Shown: positions 8,775 to 12,715 of the stretch, piece after piece
Position numbering within the stretch: position 1 is the first letter of the stretch
How the letters are laid out: the number at the start of each line of letters is the position of its first letter
Assembly: GCA_964393115.1 (NCBI GenBank)
Contig: CAYMST010000133.1
Location: 1-12,715, forward strand
Direction: 5' to 3'
Source of the DNA: CAYMST01 sp964393115
GTDB lineage: Bacteria; Bacteroidota; Bacteroidia; Cytophagales; Cyclobacteriaceae
DNA: 12,715 nt
Program-made: the position numbers and the translations under genes
The notes under the pieces: generated by a model
What the model saw: only the letters and a program-made list of their open reading frames with translations
What the model was told of the DNA's origin: nothing
The model's database searches: none

Positions 8775-8810
8775 TTGTGACAGGCGCTAGTTTCCTAGCG
8801 TCTGTTATAA
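8775..8810 (+). terminator. Hairpin terminator after paralog 2
   Basis: The arms ACAGGCGCTAG (8780-8790) and CTAGCGTCTGT (8795-8805) pair around a TTTC loop with one G-U pair. The stem extends outward to 8775-8810 with further A-U and G-U pairs. It lies 10 bases after the stop of paralog 2. No strong T tract follows, so it may serve as an RNA-stabilising 3' end as much as a terminator. Like the hairpin after paralog 1, it has a four-base loop and a GC-rich stem core. Confidence 0.6.
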
Positions 8811-8855
8811 GTAATATTAACTCACATATCAAAGGAACAGCAAATAACTCCCATT

Positions 8856-8893
8856 AAAAATATGCTATCTATACTTCTCTACGTTGTTGATAG
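8856..8893 (-). terminator. Weak minus-strand terminator candidate
   Basis: On the minus strand CTATC (complement of 8889-8893) and GATAG (complement of 8865-8869) can pair around a 19-base loop, followed by CATA and a run of five T (8856-8860). The stem is only five pairs. Its location just beyond the right copy of the inverted repeat parallels the hairpin beyond the left copy. Confidence 0.2.
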
Positions 8894-8905
8894 ATGCTAA
8901 ATTAT

Positions 8906-8993
8906 TAAAGGCTATTTAGAAGCTGATACTCAAATCAGGTAATGCGTCGTTCAAACTAACTCTTTTGTGTGATTATCTTATGAATTCCACATA
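8906..8993 (-). repeat. Right copy of the ~88-base diverged inverted repeat
   Basis: Read on the minus strand, this stretch aligns with 4278-4364 at about 69 of 88 columns, with transitions dominating the differences. It begins 22 bases after the stop of the minus-strand 79-residue ORF, as the left copy begins 7 bases after a stop codon. In the aligned copies one possible stem keeps pairing despite change: AACC/GGTT on the left, AATT/AGTT on the right. This hints at RNA-level structure but is only one short helix. Confidence 0.75.
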
Positions 8994-9014
8994 ACTCATC
9001 AATCCACCTCTTGA

Positions 9015-9254
9015 TTATAAATCATTCGCACGGCATCTCTCATTCTTTATTTGAGTCATGAAATCGTCTTGAACACATTCGGCATCAAATATGGTTCTAA
9101 TAGATAATCCTCGAGCTCTTAAGTGCTCCACCATTGGCTTATACCAAAAGTATGAATGAAACCTCTTGTTCATGCATAGCTTTGATATTCCCTCTTCATA
9201 CGGAATGGTGCTTTCTCCCGCTATATAATCACAATATCCTTCATTTTTTTCCAA
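9015..9254 (-). pseudogene. Doubtful 79-residue ORF, possible gene remnant
   Basis: The frame opens after a TAA (9258-9260) and can begin only at a TTG at 9254; the first in-frame ATG would leave about 50 residues. The translation (ending KNERCRANDL) contains Trp, Tyr, His and four Cys and looks like real protein sequence around FWYKPMVEHLRARGLS. It has no signal peptide or membrane helix, and I recognise no family. It may be the 3' remnant of a larger gene whose 5' part was lost, a true small gene, or chance. Its 3' side abuts the right copy of the inverted repeat. Confidence 0.25.
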
Positions 9255-9299
9255 ATGTTACTTCACAAAGGCTTTGGTTTAAAGAGATGCAACGGTAGA

Positions 9300-9800
9300 C
9301 TATAGTTGAATTTTTATAATTTCATTTGGCGAATTTATTTCATAAGAGTAGTTATGACGATCAAAAGTTGCTTGAAATATAGTATCCGTCATGTTGTGAA
9401 CTACATGAGACACATAAAATAGTTGACAGTAGTGGCAGAATATTGGTTCTGGTCTGGGAACTTCCTGAAAAAATGCTTGAAATGACTCAGTGGTATTGGG
9501 ACCAAGTTGAATTGGAATTCTATATTCTTCACCAAAATATATTCCTACGAAATTATTTTCTCGATCTACGAAAACTGGATTAAACTGGGGATGAAAATTA
9601 CTATTGATACTATTCATGATCTCTTCATCGATAGCAATTAGTTCGTTTAACGAATCCAAAAATTGTAACTTTAGTTTCAAGCCCGGTTTTCGTGCTGACT
9701 CAGGAGGACATCCAGGGCTCGGTCCACAGTCATCCTCTTGCTCACTGTTCGAACAAGATGTTACAAGTAGTACCACAAGAATTGCCAATAGTTTGTTCAT
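9300..9800 (-). CDS. Small lipoprotein of unknown function
   Basis: This 166-residue protein starts at ATG 9800. Its signal peptide ends in a lipobox, LLVTSC, with the lipidated Cys at residue 16. The residues after the Cys, SNSEQEDD, are acidic, which resembles lipoprotein surface-export signals described in Bacteroidota, so outer-face display is possible. Cys25 and Cys31 (CGPSPGC) and a CHYC pair at 122-125 could form disulfides or bind metal. The rest looks like a small beta-rich domain; I do not recognise a family. It lies 85 bases downstream of the DUF3999-type gene on the same strand and could be a distal member of that operon, but the spacing also allows its own promoter. Confidence 0.75.
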   Translation of the reverse strand: MNKLLAILVVLLVTSCSNSEQEDDCGPSPGCPPESARKPGLKLKLQFLDSLNELIAIDEEIMNSINSNFHPQFNPVFVDRENNFVGIYFGEEYRIPIQLGPNTTESFQAFFQEVPRPEPIFCHYCQLFYVSHVVHNMTDTIFQATFDRHNYSYEINSPNEIIKIQL

Positions 9801-9885
9801 ATCTTAGGACTTAGGGTATTTGAGGCTTACAAGCTTTTGCCTGGTAGTTTATTCCAGCTTTTTCTTCATTGTCAACGATGCTATA

Positions 9886-11124
9886 TCAGTTTTGACGAAT
9901 CATTTTCATAGAAAACCATCCTAAGACTATAATAATCAAAGCCATAATGGCCCAGAGCCAAGTCTCGTTTTCAAAAAGTGGCGTTTCCTTCGGCGCCTCA
10001 TTTTTTACTATTAACTGCTCATCGCCTAAATCCAATTTGTTCATTTTTTCAGGAATAAGATCCATGAAATGGGCGATATCATATCGCGCCCTAGTAGGCC
10101 TTTTGGTTCCATACGCGAGAAAATAAGTAGCCGATTGTTCTGCGAACCGAGCGATTAGTTCATGCACATAACCTTGTACCAGAATCGAATCAATACTCAA
10201 GGGCATGTTGTCGTTGTTATCAATCAATATTCTTAGCTTTCGAGCGGTGGCACTAGGAAAGGTAAACTTACTTTTATCGAGTGAATTCAAAATACCTCGA
10301 GCCAAAGTCCTGTGGCTATACCTCCACCCTTTTTCTGTTTGGGCACTATCCGATACATACTGGATAGTTACAGGCCGGTAATAATCGAAGCTGTTGGAAA
10401 CACCTATTTTCAACTGACTTATTCTTACGGGCATAGCTAAATCAACGTCAATCTCCGTTCGCCTTATCGACTTCCGATCTTTAATCTCTACTCTACCGAT
10501 ATCATATGTTCTCAGCTTGCCAGGCTTTTTTTGGTGCTTAGCAATACTTACCGTCTTTAACCTTGGCTTTTTATCACTGTTCAGGCGAAGTCGGAAAAAC
10601 CGATACCTTGCATGAGGAAAACGTAATGTGGTAAACTGAAAATCAATATCATTTTTCTTGATAGACAGTATCCGATAGTTCTCCAACACCGTAAACCATT
10701 CATTTTGATCTTGACTTCCTTCCAGCATAATTCGCCAATCGAAGTTCATCTGTAGGAAGTTTAATTGGATTTCATCAATTGATTCTTCTTCATCGACTTC
10801 GAAGGTGAAGTAATAGCCCTTAGCGTTATGTGAGGTATTTATGGTATTAAACATCACATCTTTCTTGGGCTGTTCAACCTTGCTACCCTTCAAGATGTAA
10901 GGTACTTCTATGGTATCCTGCTGATCCGTCACGCCATAAATTCTAATATCGGCAAGTCCCTGTGAGATATGACCAAAAAGCTCATTAGGCAAAATAATCT
11001 TGTGCCACTGATCATTAATCTCACTCAACTGTCGCTTAAACTGATACTGATCCATTTGCCCAAAAGCCCATGAAACAGTAAATACTAACAACGAACAGAC
11101 TAGTTTCTTAATCATTTGCTTCAT
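9886..11124 (-). CDS. DUF3999-type membrane-anchored periplasmic protein
   Basis: This 412-residue protein has a signal peptide (MIKKLVCSLLVFTVSWAFG, probable cut before Gln23) and a single C-terminal membrane helix (about 389-408, WAIMALIIIVLGWFSM) followed by a short basic tail. The body sits in the periplasm and is beta-rich, with discoidin-like stretches (around DEIQLNF, RFFRLRL and KLRILIDNND). The opening FKRQLSEINDQWHKIILP and the DIRIYG segment fit the DUF3999 family, whose biochemical role is unknown. A second in-frame ATG at 11115 is an alternative start. The gene overlaps the end of the DUF2339-type gene by 17 bases (8 with the alternative start), so translational coupling is likely. 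This pairing of DUF2339 and DUF3999 is seen in many bacteria and suggests a shared envelope complex. Confidence 0.8.
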   Translation of the reverse strand: MKQMIKKLVCSLLVFTVSWAFGQMDQYQFKRQLSEINDQWHKIILPNELFGHISQGLADIRIYGVTDQQDTIEVPYILKGSKVEQPKKDVMFNTINTSHNAKGYYFTFEVDEEESIDEIQLNFLQMNFDWRIMLEGSQDQNEWFTVLENYRILSIKKNDIDFQFTTLRFPHARYRFFRLRLNSDKKPRLKTVSIAKHQKKPGKLRTYDIGRVEIKDRKSIRRTEIDVDLAMPVRISQLKIGVSNSFDYYRPVTIQYVSDSAQTEKGWRYSHRTLARGILNSLDKSKFTFPSATARKLRILIDNNDNMPLSIDSILVQGYVHELIARFAEQSATYFLAYGTKRPTRARYDIAHFMDLIPEKMNKLDLGDEQLIVKNEAPKETPLFENETWLWAIMALIIIVLGWFSMKMIRQN

Positions 11125-12715
11125 CGGAGATGATGTGTTTGTATTTGTTGTACAAGAATGAGATAATCAGTAGTAATACGCCCAAGGATACGAAAACAAT
11201 GGTCTTGGCGATTGTATTCAGATGCGATATATCGTAGGAAAAGAGCTTAATCAACGTCAGGGCAAACAAGGCAATAGCGCCTATTCGAAGATGTTTTTTC
11301 TTTTTCCAAATCCCCAAACCTATTAGTAATAGAGCATATACCCCCCAGAGAATACTAAGTCCTAACTTGTAGGATTGCTTTGAATCGCCAATATCCATCC
11401 AGTGAATTAACTCGCTACTGGCCAACCATAAAATGGAAATGTATAGTACTATGTTAAATAGGAGTTTGAAGTCTTTTTTCAAAAATTCCTGCTGCACATA
11501 ATTATAGAAGGCGACTAGCATAACCCCAAAAAAGGACAGAGAAACATACCGAATCCCGATATGCATAAGGCCAATTTCATAGTATTCTGATCGACGTTGT
11601 TCCAAGTAACTTTCCCGAAGTTCACTCAACTCGAAAAGTCCTTGACTTAGAAAAACCAGAGCAGTCAGCAGCATCAAACCGATATTAACCCAACCTAGCT
11701 GTCGGTGTTTTAGCTTCTTGATATTAATCATAGCTACTAGTGCTAGAAAAAGTAAAGAGTAACTTAAGATCCAAAGCGTCTTGAACTTCTTCAAGTCGTA
11801 ATTCTGGACGGAATATGGAAAGTCCTCTGTATCTAGGGAGATGCTGGAATCCATGTAAAGTTGATTCCAGTAGTTGGCGATTTCCAAACGAAAGGCCATA
11901 TACAGCGCAGAAAGCAAAATGGCCGGGACCAAATAAGCCACTATACCCGATAGCCGCCACCTGAATATTTCTGGAGAAGCATTACGCTTATTAAGATTTA
12001 TGAGGTTGATGAAACCAAATGCGACCACAAATAAAATTGAGGTTAAAAAATGGATATTAATCAATGGTGTTATCTCTGGTCTATAACTCAAATAGCTTTC
12101 TGACCAGTCCTGTAAAAGGCTAGCAAAAGCCAATATCATCAACGGATAGGACAGCTTTTCGAAGAAAAAAGCTTGCTTGGTTCTTCCAATCCAAAACAGC
12201 AAAGTCGCCTCTCCTGCCCAAAATAAAGTTACCCAGTTTCCATCCAGCTGAACCGGAAAAGCCATGGTAAGAAAAATCAATACAAGTCCTGAAACCAGGA
12301 AAAACACATTTCTATTAGCCAGTTGGCGCTTGTGGATCACAAGACTTACCCCAAAATGAACCACCGCATTGACCAGGGTAAACACCCCCAATAACTGCTT
12401 TCCAATGGTATGGGAGTCAAGAATGAAGTAACCGATACCATAAAAGATAAATGCGTTAGCCATTACGAGAATAACATCCCCAACCTCAAACTTTTCATTT
12501 TGCAACAGCTTATAGGCCAGAAAAGTCATGTAAAACGTAATAAAAAAGATGGATAGGAATATCAAGGCTAGTCCAAAAAGATCATCACGATTATAGTCAA
12601 GTACAAACCAAGCATTATAAATGAGCCAGGTCAATCCAAAAGCCGCATAATAAAGGGACTTCCAGTATTTTCGAAAGGCAATCACCAAAATTCCTATATT
12701 GATAATAGCCATATA
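11108..12715 (-). CDS. DUF2339-type polytopic membrane protein (5' end outside window)
   Basis: At least 534 residues are present; the frame stays open through the window edge, so the ATG at 12712 is probably internal and the N-terminal part is missing. About 17 hydrophobic helices follow one another with short loops. The motif LDGNWVTLFWAGEATLLFWIG and the C-terminal sequence around LIKLFSYDISHLNTIAK and VFVSLGVLLLIISFLYNKYK are characteristic of DUF2339 inner-membrane proteins. Family function is not established. A longer soluble loop (about NQLYMDSSISLDTEDFPYSV) sits between helices in the middle. The stop codon lies inside the start of the DUF3999-type gene, placing this gene first in the pair. 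Confidence 0.8.
   Translation of the reverse strand, partial: YMAIINIGILVIAFRKYWKSLYYAAFGLTWLIYNAWFVLDYNRDDLFGLALIFLSIFFITFYMTFLAYKLLQNEKFEVGDVILVMANAFIFYGIGYFILDSHTIGKQLLGVFTLVNAVVHFGVSLVIHKRQLANRNVFFLVSGLVLIFLTMAFPVQLDGNWVTLFWAGEATLLFWIGRTKQAFFFEKLSYPLMILAFASLLQDWSESYLSYRPEITPLINIHFLTSILFVVAFGFINLINLNKRNASPEIFRWRLSGIVAYLVPAILLSALYMAFRLEIANYWNQLYMDSSISLDTEDFPYSVQNYDLKKFKTLWILSYSLLFLALVAMINIKKLKHRQLGWVNIGLMLLTALVFLSQGLFELSELRESYLEQRRSEYYEIGLMHIGIRYVSLSFFGVMLVAFYNYVQQEFLKKDFKLLFNIVLYISILWLASSELIHWMDIGDSKQSYKLGLSILWGVYALLLIGLGIWKKKKHLRIGAIALFALTLIKLFSYDISHLNTIAKTIVFVSLGVLLLIISFLYNKYKHIISDEAND

Noticed and set aside
9604..9807. Plus-strand ORF of 67 codons opposite the lipoprotein
   Set aside because: It is antisense to a lipoprotein with a clear lipobox and has no features of its own.
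11724..11960. Minus-strand 78-codon frame inside the DUF2339-type gene
   Set aside because: It overlaps the membrane protein in another frame on the same strand, and its translation lacks the hydrophobic pattern or any recognisable motif.

Overview
The window looks like a chromosome segment from a marine, polysaccharide-degrading member of the Bacteroidota, probably Cytophagales-like. The reasons are two huge secreted proteins with type IX secretion (T9SS) C-terminal sorting domains, carbohydrate-binding modules typical of marine glycan degraders, AT-rich intergenic DNA without clear Shine-Dalgarno sites, and a DUF3999/DUF2339 membrane gene pair. The genus is an inference only.

Left two thirds (226-8764, plus strand): two tandem paralogous genes encode extracellular multidomain proteins of about 1,350 and 1,266 residues. 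Both have the order signal peptide, CBM6-like module, ricin-type beta-trefoil, divergent InlB-type repeats, CBM36/60-like Ca-dependent xylan-binding-type module, Ig-like module, right-handed parallel beta-helix and T9SS sorting domain. The first copy has three InlB-type repeats and the second has two. The first copy is interrupted on paper by ten Ns (810-819) that shift the frame, which is most simply an assembly gap and not a mutation. The beta-helix is the likely catalytic part (a lyase or hydrolase of unassigned family). No SusC/SusD genes or regulator are visible.

Spacers: the 692-base gap between the paralogs and the 535 bases after the second hold hairpins, a palindrome, a possible 48-residue ORF, a doubtful 79-residue ORF and, most interestingly, an approximately 88-base diverged inverted repeat. 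One copy starts 7 bases after the stop of the first paralog. The other lies on the opposite strand, 22 bases after the stop of the 79-residue ORF. Their differences are overwhelmingly transitions. I could not match this element to a known family.

Right third (minus strand, read from the right edge leftward): a DUF2339-type polytopic membrane protein (5' end cut off by the window) overlaps a DUF3999-type membrane-anchored periplasmic protein by 17 bases, then comes a small lipoprotein of unknown function. The overlap implies the first two are co-translated. Nothing links this group functionally to the secreted paralogs; the two groups converge on the 8765-9299 spacer.
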